Shown: positions 54,961 to 64,000 of the stretch, piece by piece
How positions within the stretch are numbered: position 1 is the first letter of the stretch
Layout: every line of letters begins with the position of its first letter
Position numbers and translations under genes: made by a program
Source of the DNA: Aspidiotus rigidus
Taxonomy: Eukaryota > Arthropoda > Insecta > Hemiptera > Diaspididae
Assembly: GCA_035079385.1 (NCBI GenBank)
Contig: JAVHKY010000001.1
Span: 9,324,501 to 9,388,500 of the forward strand
DNA length: 64,000 nt
Direction of reading: 5' to 3'
Notes under the pieces: model-generated
Told to the model about the DNA's origin: nothing
Seen by the model: only the letters and a program-made list of their open reading frames with translations
Database searches by the model: none

Positions 54961-55723
54961 TGATAAAATATAAGAGACCTAAAACATGATCTTCGTTTAT
55001 TTGGCCATGCCAGAAAATTTTTTATTCCAAACCTTTACATTACTAGTTTGCTATCGGTACGAGTGTGGAAGGAGAGAGTGCGTAATAATAATTTTAGGTA
55101 CGTTGACCATTACTTCCATATTTATAAACAAAGATATCGATGAAATATCCGTATTTTAACGTACAATACTAGAAACCGAAAAGGTGATGGGTAGATGTTC
55201 ATCACACATTTGAACATATTTGTGCTGGGATTGGTATATTGATGTATGTAGTGACATATTCAGTAAGGAACTTTGTAATCTTCAGATTTCCTCTACGTTT
55301 ATTGTTAAAATCGCAATTTCAAGGCTAAATTTTGCACTTTGTCCTCGTCTGGCACCATGAACTCGGCCTGTCAGGTCTGCCGAACTGATTGATTCTTAAT
55401 CTGATACAAATTTCAGCCATAGACCTTTCCGATTAAATATCTAACAATTCTTGGCCACGTGTGGCTAACGGCATTTCCGTCTCCAGCCACTTAGCGCTGC
55501 CAGGCTTCAAGGATGTCATTTCTCATACAAAATACTCGAAAAATAATAGTACGGTAATTTTAGATCCCTCCAATTAAAAAATTTGCAGCGAGCTCCCGGC
55601 ATTCTATAACTAATCGAAAGATGACAAGTAGGTACTGCAACAACAACGAAGATGAAACAGGAAAAATTTATCTTCGATAATCACGTCATCGCGGTGACGC
55701 TTTTTAAGTATCGGCGAATAGGT

Positions 55724-56260
55724 TCAATTGAGCTTATGACTATCTGTTTTAAAACTGATAGCCTCCTCACCTCTGTTTACAATTTCAATCGCTTCTCGCA
55801 TTCTCCTCTTGTTTTCATGTTCTTCGAAACAAATTATGGACACTTTGGAAAAATGAAAACTATACCCAGATTTAGTAGAGTGTTCGCAAAAGGCTGTACT
55901 GTTCTTCTTATTTTTAATATCATTCTTGCGCTGGGGACTCTAACCTGCAACGACTGCATCGTCTCCCCAATATAAACACTATCACAATCTTGACACGGTA
56001 TTTCGTAAACTGAGCGTTTCAACTTATTTTAAGGTCGGAATGGGATCTTTAAGTTTGGTGAAAAATCTATTGTTTAAATTATATCCACTAAATGTTATCC
56101 GAAAATTATGTTCTAATTTCTGAAGCTGTTTTTGAGTACCCAGAAAAGGAATTGAAAAAGACTTCTCATTTCTGGTTCTATAATAATTTACGTTAACGTT
56201 ATTGTGAAGCGACAAAATACTTCCGTTAGTAAAGGGGGACTGCGTTACGTTGTTATTTGA
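55724..56260 (-). pseudogene. Penelope-like element C-terminus with GIY-YIG endonuclease
   Basis: The minus-strand frame from about 56260 gives NEKSFSIPFLGTQKQLQKLE and NNRFFTKLKDPIPTLK, the connector after the Penelope reverse transcriptase. After a one-base shift it gives KRSVYEIPCQDCDSVYIGET, a GIY-YIG module with its CxxC intact. A further shift gives NDIKNKKNSTAFCEHSTKSG and ICFEEHENKRRMREAIEI, then HKLN and a stop at 55724-55726. The GIY-YIG domain nicks target DNA for Penelope integration. Two frameshifts and a missing reverse transcriptase make this a truncated dead copy. It starts about 130 bp beyond the long-TIR element and is on the opposite strand. Confidence 0.75.
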
Positions 56261-56279
56261 AAAAAAAATAGAGTTAATA

Positions 56280-57418
56280 AATTTTGTGGAGTAATATTGT
56301 TACTCTTTATTGCTTTAACAAATTCTTCAAATCCCCAAGAAATCGACAGGATGATCTGCACCAAGAATTATCTTTTGCTCAAAAACAAAAGGTTACTCAA
56401 GTTATTGTTTTTCATCTCCTACCCTCATCGGTAGAATTTTTTCGCTTCTCCGCAGTTACCTGAAGATGATACGTTTGCCGTATCGAAACCGCTCACTTTG
56501 AACATCGCGATACCTAAATTCTAAATTTCGAACAATTTTCTTTCGTTTCTTTTCATCTTGTATTCCTTCTAAATTTTATTTTCGATCTTGTCAACATGTA
56601 TTTCGGTGAACTAGTTACATGCCTTTGTGCTTAGATTTTTAGTCTAAATAACTTAATCATGGCTCGTACCTTCGAGGAAACTGTTGTAATAATGAAAATG
56701 ATTTTTTTGATGAGAATACTAACGAGAGACAAAAACGTTCGAACTGGAAACATAATTCGGCAACACGGAATACATATAAAATATATTCAGTACCCAATAC
56801 CAGCTGCTCTGTATGTCGCACCTCTAATAAACTTACTACACATCTAGGTACTTTACCATCCAGTCGTAACCCCAAATTCTAGTGAAAGTACAATAGAATC
56901 CGCGAGCCAAACAGATCTAATTCTGAACAGATGTATGTTATAAAACTCATAAATTAGAAGTTTATGTGAGTATATTTTTCGTAATTTATTTCCAGCGGTG
57001 AAACTCGACTATTAAATTTTTAAATAAAAAATCTAGCTATTGTTATCTCCTCTAACTAGATCGTATAGCGACCAGAAAACAACTGCGTAACGATGTCGAG
57101 ACTTTACCCAATCAGCACGAAGCGATTCTAAATGTGACTCGATCCAAAAAATTAAATGATTGCACTACAACTTGACTATAAAAATACGTATGCGGAATAT
57201 TCAACTATCAACTCCAAGAATCTATCTCCTTAAGCACAACCTATATACCTACAGGGTCCAGAGCTTCAAAATCAATCTTAGACCTCAATTTCAATCGAAA
57301 ATATTTCTAGACTCCTCAAATGAAATGACTTGAAGTGAAACGGTTAAATACTATCAACATTCTCAAATACGAGATACATTTAAAGTCACGCAAAAAAAAA
57401 AAAAAAAAAAGGATGGCG
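56280..57418. other. Intergenic, nothing recognised
   Basis: AT-rich DNA with only short frames of no recognised family. No repeats or RNA genes could be identified. Confidence 0.4.
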
Positions 57419-58152
57419 TTATATACCGGTACTGTACCGGCCAATGAAACCTGCACAAATTTTAAGTGATCTACTGTACACGTGCTACTGTATTACTAGA
57501 GCGTGTAAGCCTCTTAGCGTCACCCTGAGCACACTACGAGGAGGCCACCTTATATAGTTTTCCAAAAAATAACGACAGTGACTGTCTTTGTCCTGAAGAA
57601 GCTTGCGTCTCTTATCCACCCTGAAAAGAGTTTCGTCATAACTCACGGTGCACAACAGTCCGGCCACTCCTGCACCTCATGGAAGCGAATATTTTGAAGA
57701 CATGCGCGAGGTTGAGAAACTAGTAAGGGCTGATTCTGATCTGAACATCCGGGGATCGGAGAAACAAAGGATGAGGCAGGGGTCGCAATCTACGCTGTCG
57801 CGATTGAAGAATTTGAGCCCGGTGTAATACCCACAGAATTCTGCTGCGTCCTGATTCACAGCATATGCTTCCATGGGGTACAGGAGTGTCCGGACTGTGG
57901 TGTACCGTGAATTTGACGTGAAGTATGACGAAACCCTTTCAGGGTGGATAAGAGACGCAAGCTTCTTCAGGACAAAGACAGTCATTGTCGCTATCATTTG
58001 GAAGATCATGTAAGCAGGCCTCCTCGTGGTGTCTTTCGGGTGACGCTACGAGGCGCTTTAGTAATACCACTAGCACGTGTACAGTAGACCACATAAAATT
58101 TCTACAGTACGGGTATATAACGTTTAATCGCCCGGTACAGTACCGGTATATA
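57419..58152. mobile_element. 734-bp foldback element, CCGGTACTGTACCGG tips
   Basis: Both ends are TTATATACCGGTACTGTACC in inverse orientation. The arms (57419-57680 and about 57880-58152) share GATCTACTGTACACGTGCTA-like and GACGCAAGCTTCTTCAGGAC-like blocks, with scattered mismatches and small gaps. The tip itself contains a palindrome. The core of about 200 bp has no recognised gene. Homologous short frames on opposite strands simply reflect the inverted arms. Confidence 0.7.
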
Positions 58153-58533
58153 ATCACTTCGAAAAAAAAACCTCGCAGTCTACTTCGTTAGCTGCTCGAG
58201 GTTGCCCTCTGTAACTGTATTAATCCGAGCCAAACAGGGAACCTGTTTTATGGAGGTTTCTTTGTCTTATTTTCTAGGTCCCGCTCTTATCACATAATAT
58301 GTCGAAGGTCAAAATGTGTTCAAGTCCCTCGTTTTGCCGGACAGTGCCCGGTGGTCGTAATTTTTCTTATACGTTTCCTGTTGAAGAAAACGACAGCTTC
58401 CTTACCAATGTTGAACGAGAAACGCAAGGACCTGTTCTATGGGTCGTAAAATGATACATGATATGACCCACATTAGGATAGCCCTTTCAAGTAACTAGAC
58501 ATGCCGTACTTCATAAACCAATTGGCTTAGCCC

Positions 58534-58800
58534 AGTGTTTCTCAACCTTTCTTACATCGCGGCACATTTTTCTTTTAGACGATATTACTGCGGCACAGCA
58601 TTTCCAGAACTTCAAATATTGTATCAACAATTTTTGTGCGTTTTGACATTTTCATGTCTTTGCTTATTTCCTCCTAATTTCAGAATTTGTGGCCTACAAG
58701 ATGGCTATATTATGAATCCTCACCCTTTTTTCTCTATACTGCGATTCCGGGAAACAAGAGCTTTGATCCTTCGCCGGGACTCTAGTCCTAGTATACAAAA
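58534..58800. mobile_element. Truncated hAT-type MITE end (CAGTGTTTCTCAACC)
   Basis: CAGTGTTTCTCAACCTTTCTT followed by GCGGCAC closely resembles the 5' tip of Charlie-like hAT MITEs known from many animals. A matching CACTG end was not found downstream, so the right part is lost or decayed; the end coordinate is arbitrary. Confidence 0.45.
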
Positions 58801-59063
58801 CTTATACCATATTACATTATAATCTGATATAAGTCTAGTAAATTAATTTCAAGCTAATTAACTTTTGGGTCTCACTCGCTTCGCCCGTTCGCCCCCCCCC
58901 CCCCCGCTTGGTCTAGTATGAGTCTGGTATACAGTATTTCAAGCTAATTAGCACTCGCATTTTGGTCTGGTAGCGGCCTTTTTTTTTCTTTTTTTTTTTG
59001 TTGGGAAAGGAGTGAGTTCAAGGATGGGAGAAATCAGAGAGATCCCTAATTTAGTTGTAGTCG

Positions 59064-59150
59064 TTATCAACATCTCAACCTAAGGTTGAGTATGTGGACA
59101 AAGATATTATCAACACCTCAACCTAAGGCTGAGTACGTGGACAAAGATGT
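59064..59150. repeat. 43-bp unit, two tandem copies
   Basis: TTATCAACATCTCAACCTAA and TTATCAACACCTCAACCTAA start at 59064 and 59107 and continue through GAGTATGTGGACAAAGAT or GAGTACGTGGACAAAGAT. A recent tandem duplication. Confidence 0.85.
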
Positions 59151-59797
59151 TTGACCAGTTTGTTTGACCAGTTCTCGCTCTTCAGGGTCGCCCTAGTGAT
59201 GCCCCGCGGGCTTCTTCAACCAGACGACCGATCCATGCTTTGTTCATCAATGAAGGCAATCATTGTTTGAACGGGGACCTTCAACATATCTCTATGAGGT
59301 ATTAGTACGTCTCTTGGTACTTTTGTCACACTATTCAGAGATACGTTGGTTGCAGCACATTTGTATAATCAATCAGTAGTTGGAAGTGGAGTACTCTACC
59401 AGCCACCGTCAACGACAGATTTATAATACAGAAGGACTGCAGTCGGGACGTCTGTGTCTAGTTCTACTGTCGTTTGCCGTGGTATTCTGCGCTAACACTC
59501 TCCTCATGCAAATCCTGACAGTGTTTACCAACACAATTCAATGATTCTGGGACTCGCTCTGTAGGTCCACACGGCTCAAGCGTCTTGATAGAGAGATTGT
59601 GAAGGATCTGATTATTAGTCATCAACTTCCACAATCTGGGACCCATTGCGTTTGATACAGCACCATTGAGGCCACTGCTTTCCAAATTCACGTTCTGAGA
59701 CTGGTCCCCCAACTTCTGCAGCACCATACATCGGCAAGTCAGGGAACCAAATGTCAATCAAGTCATAACTTCGATCAACGTGGCAGGATTTCGTCAT
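59120..59797 (-). pseudogene. Coding-like minus-strand remnant, unrecognised
   Basis: A 97-codon frame (59757-59464) is followed, in another frame, by VPTAVLLYYKSVVDGGW, NVSLNSVTKVPRDVLIPHRD and TMIAFIDEQSMDRSSG, interrupted by several stops. Composition is more protein-like than the flanks. No motif was recognised and no splice sites are convincing. It could be a decayed retroelement or a chance pattern in GC-richer DNA. Confidence 0.2.
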
Positions 59798-59799
59798 GT

Positions 59800-62656
59800 T
59801 TCTGGGCTGAGTTCATTTTGTGGAGGGAGTCTATTTACTGGACTAGAATGATGTATGTTGTGTTCCTACAGTGGAGGTATCAACCTGTGGGGGGATGCTT
59901 TGGGGCTTTAAAAGGGTATCAAGGTGGGATGGGGGAAAAGTCATTTTTTCCAACTTATCTTACCTACTCTGAGACAAGAAGTTAGACATGCTTACTTTTG
60001 GATTCGAGTCGTAGACCTTATTTTGGGCAAAGCTGTTTGGCCTAACATGTTCTGCTGCACTCTGGTCTTTTGTTAACTGTCCAGGGTTAGGATTGTTCAA
60101 GTGAATGTAGGACTGTCGTTGAGTGTTCTAGTACATCAGTTCAGGCTAGTGAATGTATCTACTTTCCCAGGTACCGGTCTTTACATCCACTGGTCTCCGC
60201 ATTAGTTCACTCTCTACCGTTGGGTTGTCTCTTTTAGCACATTCTATCCATGGAGCATAGGAGTACTCAATTTCCTTTCAGCATATCCAGCTTCACCTCT
60301 ACTGAGTAGCCTCCGCCGCGTTACTTCCCACCTCGTACAGTAATGCGATCATACATTTGCCCATCCATTACCCTAATGAGTATAGACCTAGTATACTGTA
60401 TATAGACCTAATATAATGAAGGCTAGAGGCTAAAGATCGAAATTTTTCGAAGTCCTGAAGTAGGTCAAAGCTATTCGTAGGCCTAGTATAGTATCATTAT
60501 GCTAGGCCTAGTTTAAAGCTGGTTGGAACCTAAAAAGAATTAATTTCTCCACTCCATGGAAAATCATTGAACCACGTGTATGTCTTTGGTCGTTTTATAA
60601 ATACATCGATATTATCGATTGTATACTAGGCTGCTTTCGCTCGTTCGTCCCAATCTTAGTCAAGTATAAGTCTGGTACACATATTTCATGTTAACTAGCT
60701 TTTGGGGACTTGCTCCGCTCGTTCGCCCTCATTAGTACTTGTAAAATAGAGCTTTCGTCACAATTCACTTGTCTAGAAAGGGTTGTCCGGTGGAATGCGG
60801 AGGTTTCTAATGGATATCAATTTTGGAAAGTTTTCTGTAGCAGTCTCTCCGATTCTCTTTTTTTTTCGTCCTACAGCAAATAAAGCTCATCTCTAACGAA
60901 GTTTCTGAAGGCCGAAAATTATTAAAGCAACGAAATGAAAGGACCTTAATCAAACTACATTTCCAAAGGTGAATAAACACAACTTAAATATTATAATTAA
61001 AAACGCGAGATTTGATAACTCCGCAGTTATCGATCCTTCATGGTTCTCGCTATGCAGTTTATTTGTTTTTATACGACGCAACTTAAAACCCAAGCACGAG
61101 ATGTAATAATATTTTATTATAATTAACTTCCGTAAGGATTCAGAAATGAAAACAACCCTATGTGTACAACGACTGTAAGGATTCAGAAATTAAAACAACC
61201 CTATGTGTACAACGACATCGAATACAAAAGTCTTTCTCCTATCCCAGCATTCCGTCAACGTTTCCTATTCAGTTGAACGTTTTTTTACGAGTGTACAAAG
61301 CAACAATATCGAAAAGAATCAATTATGTTTGTTAAACCAGGAACGTTTCATCCTTCTCGTTCAAAACTCACCCACGGCTATACCTCACTTCGCCAGTCAA
61401 TTTTCAGCATCAAAGAGAAAATCCCGAGTATGCAAAATTACAATTCATCCCGGGTAAGGCATAGTATTCTCTCGGTAGTAAAACTGGAAGAGAAGAAATT
61501 ATTCGGAGTCACGTAGTCGTCTTATAGAAACGGACAAAAATGGTACCTGTTTTTATTGATTGTTCGTTTCGGCTGATGCAGAGGTACATTTCCAACGATC
61601 CGTCAATAGAAATTTTTAGTTCCAGCAAAAAATCGAATCTTGTTTAGGTGACTCCATTAAGGGCTATAAAACCAAAACAAAAAATAATGAATGTAGTAAA
61701 AGAAAAATTCAAATGCGCGCTGATAAAAAATAAGTCAATCGCTTTCTTCAGTGTACAGCGGCGACCATAAAGTCTTTCACCGCCAGACCTAACATTCCCC
61801 TCATTTACGATATGTCTTCCTTTTCAGTTCTTAGAAAGAAATTCCTGACCTGACAGCACTTTCAATGATATTTGATATTGTAATCTAAATATTCATTTCC
61901 TTTTATGAAAAATTGATTACAACGTTAAAAAAAAAAAGATTGTTCAGCAGAATGATCCAATTTCAGAGAACAATTAACAGGACGTGCCTCACAGCCAATT
62001 TGGTGGATGAGAAAACATTAAATAAAGAATATTAAGTTTATAATGCGGGCACCAAGTATTCGATTGTCTGTTCAAATCACCGCAACAAGAAAGAACTGTT
62101 TAAGGCTCAAGACTTTGGTGATTCATCAGTTGTTTCGATTTCGAACCTGCATAATTGAATATCACATGAAAGTTGTCACTCGGGAAGTGACTTCGCCAAC
62201 AATATTTTGAAGATCATCATTCAGTAGCTCAACTATGGTATTCTCAGTCTTATAAACAAAACAAGAAACTGCAAGCTTTCGGTAATCTTATAATATGAGA
62301 TTCGAACGAAGCGAAAATCGCTTATCATGCGGAAACAGAAACTGCTTTGGAGGCAAACTGCGACTATGTTTATTGGAATGTTTAGCTCAGTTCAGATCAC
62401 AATTAGCCCAGGCAGATTAGGTTTTGAAATGGAAATAAATGCCGGCAAAGGTTTTTTCCGCAGATTATGTTTAAAATGGTCTCCTGATAAACATACTAAA
62501 AGTCCACAGCGATCAGAGAGCGGGCCCTCCCCCAGAGGGAGTCAAAGTACCACAAAACTTAGTTTTCTGAGAATAAATCGAAAACTAAGCATCAGAGAAA
62601 AAAAAGTTTCAAACAAAAGATGTTCCTTATCAAATTTCATATAAATTTCACTATAT
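59800..62656. other. Intergenic with repeat remnants
   Basis: 60370-60730 carries CTAGTATA/TATAGACCTAG words and GCTCCGCTCGTTCGCCC, as at 54.3 and 58.9 kb. A 43-bp unit (GTAAGGATTCAGAAAT..CCTATGTGTACAACGAC) is tandemly duplicated at 61132-61217. From 61.3 to 62.65 kb I see only short AT-rich frames and no gene. The gypsy LTR begins at 62657. Confidence 0.45.
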
Positions 62657-63082
62657 TGTGGCGTTCTGCTATGAAGGCGCAAGCACCAAGCTTGCACACG
62701 CCGCTAAACTTTTAATAATAGCAGACACCGCAAGGAAGCGTACTTATCGCTTAACTACTTCGCCGAATACGCTTGAACAACCTAGAACGTGCTCGATTGA
62801 TTGTAAGGATACTTGCATAACCTGTTTGCCGTTCTAGAAGAAATCTCGAGAATTCCGGAAATAAGGGTGAGACTATAAATAGCCGGCAGCAACCCGATAA
62901 AGCGATTCAGTTGTAATCTTAAAAGCGATAGTTAACGTGTTCTCGTTCTTTAACGCGATTGTGTTACAGTTTAACGGTGTTTAGAAGTGTTGTACTTGCG
63001 GTACCAGTAATAAAGCTCGGTTTTCGTAATTGTTCTTTATTATCGGTGTCAAGAGATATTTGGTGACTGGTAGAACGTCACA
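62657..63082 (+). repeat. 5' LTR of a Ty3/gypsy retrotransposon
   Basis: The 426-bp LTR begins TGTGGCGTTCTG and ends TAGAACGTCACA; the two are inverse at 10 of 12 positions. It contains a TATA box (TATAAATA, 62874-62881), an initiator-like TCAGTT (62907-62912) about 35 bp downstream, an ACGTG downstream-element-like word near +27, and AATAAA (63009-63014). That is the expected U3-R-U5 order. The primer binding site follows two bases later. The partner 3' LTR would lie beyond the window, so the target duplication cannot be checked. Confidence 0.85.
62874..62912 (+). promoter_or_regulatory. LTR core promoter: TATA box and initiator
   Basis: TATAAATA at 62874-62881 and arthropod-type initiator TCAGTT at 62907-62912, correctly spaced. 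The A at 62909 is the likely transcription start (start of the R region). Confidence 0.65.
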
Positions 63083-63084
63083 AC

Positions 63085-63102
63085 TGGTGTCAGAAGTGGG
63101 AT
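63085..63102 (+). other. Primer binding site, tRNA-Leu type
   Basis: TGGTGTCAGAAGTGGGAT begins two bases after the LTR. It is complementary to the 3' end of an animal tRNA-Leu(CAG) ending ..CCCACTTCTGACA plus CCA. This is the minus-strand primer site for reverse transcription and fixes the LTR boundary. Confidence 0.85.
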
Positions 63103-63146
63103 TGCGTAAGCCTACTCTGTGCGTTTGAAGCTTGTGGTGATTCAAG

Positions 63147-64000
63147 ATGGTGAAGAAGAAGTTTCATGAACTTACTCGGGATCAACTCCGCGAGGAACTC
63201 CGGAATCGTAACCTCTCTGTTAGTGGAACCAAAAATGAATTAGCCGATCGTCTGGAAAAAGCATTCGAAGACTCGGGTTTGGACGTGGCCAATTTTGAAT
63301 TTGAGGTTGACGAGGCTACTGGAAACCTTGGGACCGGTACGCCAACAAAGCAGTCTCCAGCTATAGATTTGAGTGCAATGCTGCAAATGTTGACAGATAC
63401 AATGGCTAAAAATTCAGAAGATCTGAAGACTGGGTTTACTGCAATAGACCAGAAAATTGAACAGAAACTTGAACGGAACAAGAATGCAATGGAGAACGCA
63501 ATGGAGGAGAAACTCGAACGGAATAAGGCAGAAATCTTTGATGGGCTAAGAGAGACTATCGATGTTGAGGTTAAACGCCAAATCCAACCAATCCAACATC
63601 AGGTTGAGGGAATTCAACAGGAATTTGGGCAACAATGGAAAATTATAGAGGAACGACTTCAAAGACTGGAAGGAAATCCAACAGTAAGCATGGTTGTGGA
63701 TCCGCCAGGCGTTACTTTTTTCAGTTCTGGATCTAATGAAGGAAACATACCAGTTACGGAACCATCAAAGGCCAAAGTCAAAATACCAACATTTGATGGC
63801 GAGATCTCTTGGGAACTGTATAAATCACAGTTTGAAATTGCAGCTCAACTCAATGGATGGGATGACAAAGCCAAGGCTGGTAATTTGGTCGTCAGCTTGA
63901 GAGGAGCTGCACTTCAGCTGTTGTCCAACATTGCCGAGGATGACAAGAAGAATTACCAAAAGTTGGTTGAGGTCCTTGAACAACGCTTTGGTCAAGCTCA
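63147..64000 (+). CDS. Ty3/gypsy Gag with N-terminal SAP domain (cut by window edge)
   Basis: ATG 63147 lies 62 bases past the start of the primer site and opens a frame that runs uninterrupted to the window end (284 codons). Residues 7-42 form a SAP-like helix-turn-helix (FHELTRDQLREELRNRNLSV, then GTKNELADRL), a DNA-binding fold uncommon in Gag. Residues about 75-180 are a coiled coil rich in Glu, Lys and Gln (KIEQKLERNKNAMEN, VKRQIQPIQHQVEGIQQEF). From about residue 210 comes a gypsy capsid-like domain (KIPTFDGEISWELYKSQFEI, AAQLNGWDDKAKAGNLVVSL, RGAALQLLSNI, VEVLEQRFGQA). Gag assembles the retroelement particle around its RNA. No stops or frameshifts occur, so the copy may be young. The nucleocapsid and pol would follow outside the window. 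Confidence 0.85.
   Translation, partial: MVKKKFHELTRDQLREELRNRNLSVSGTKNELADRLEKAFEDSGLDVANFEFEVDEATGNLGTGTPTKQSPAIDLSAMLQMLTDTMAKNSEDLKTGFTAIDQKIEQKLERNKNAMENAMEEKLERNKAEIFDGLRETIDVEVKRQIQPIQHQVEGIQQEFGQQWKIIEERLQRLEGNPTVSMVVDPPGVTFFSSGSNEGNIPVTEPSKAKVKIPTFDGEISWELYKSQFEIAAQLNGWDDKAKAGNLVVSLRGAALQLLSNIAEDDKKNYQKLVEVLEQRFGQA

Larger units (their letters stand above)
52330..55597 (+). mobile_element. 3.3-kb element with ~390-bp terminal inverted repeats
   Basis: The left arm (52330-52728) and right arm (55213-55597) are inverted copies with roughly one difference in ten bases. The tips are GGGAGCTTACTGCAG and GGGAGCTCGCTGCAA, both followed by ATTTTTTAATTGGAGGG. Landmarks inside both arms include TGGCAGCGCT, GGAGACGGAAATGCCGT, TTGGCAGACCTGACAGGCC and AATCCCAGC. 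The interior has a decayed plus-strand protein (about 53.0-53.7 kb) and a block of CTAGTATA-type repeat. No target duplication was found at the arm tips. Arms this long are unusual for hAT, mariner or piggyBac, and the superfamily is undetermined. Confidence 0.7.

Noticed and set aside
62327..62644. 105-codon frame upstream of the gypsy LTR
   Set aside because: Basic, Ser/Lys-rich, no family signal; ends just before the LTR and has no splice or promoter support.
1..64000. tRNA and rRNA genes
   Set aside because: Scanned by eye for B-box-like GGTTCGAATCC and rRNA signatures; the only tRNA-related sequence is the retroelement primer site at 63085.

Overview
This window looks like transposon-packed intergenic DNA from an arthropod, most likely an insect. 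The sequence is AT-rich and there are no operons. Introns carry GT..AG splice sites. Ty3/gypsy, R1-like LINE, Penelope-like, ZMYM1-type hAT, FLYWCH-MULE and DUF7869-type sequences occur together. I cannot name the species. I found no confident conserved host gene, no tRNA or rRNA gene and no CRISPR array. Nearly everything I could assign is a mobile element or the remains of one.

Layout. 1-9.9 kb: diffuse CTAGTATA-type repeats, a MULE with FLYWCH remains (2459-3343) and two adjacent large hairpins (3747-4371), then about 5.5 kb with nothing recognisable. 9.9-23.2 kb: an R1-like LINE relic, several small inverted-repeat elements (two with perfect 8-bp target duplications), a decayed MULE transposase and old dispersed repeats. 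23.2-25.5 kb: a Ty3/gypsy pol fragment that lost its reverse transcriptase, a Penelope GIY-YIG relic and two MITEs. 28.1-34.1 kb: a candidate 6-kb element with short terminal inverted repeats and subterminal tandem arrays. It holds two small coding exons, a hAT-like MITE and an internally deleted LINE. 34.4-37.7 kb: a complete hAT insertion whose transposase has one frameshift. 38.8-41.6 kb: a three-level nest, with a 110-bp palindrome inside a MULE inside a hAT-like MITE. 43.4-45.8 kb: a five-exon DUF7869-type gene. 49.8-51.7 kb: unrecognised coding-like segments on the minus strand. 52.3-55.6 kb: an element with terminal inverted repeats of about 390 bp and an unfamiliar protein remnant. 55.7-62.6 kb: a second Penelope relic, a large foldback element and diffuse repeats. 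62.66 kb to the right edge: the 5' LTR, leader and SAP-domain gag of an apparently intact Ty3/gypsy element that runs out of the window.

The genes do not form a pathway; they are separate transposition genes of independent elements. The most useful observations are structural. Two different MULE families have terminal inverted repeats built from units of about 15 bp. The nested insertions can be read out precisely because their target duplications survive. Several elements appear to have lost their catalytic middle while keeping their ends.
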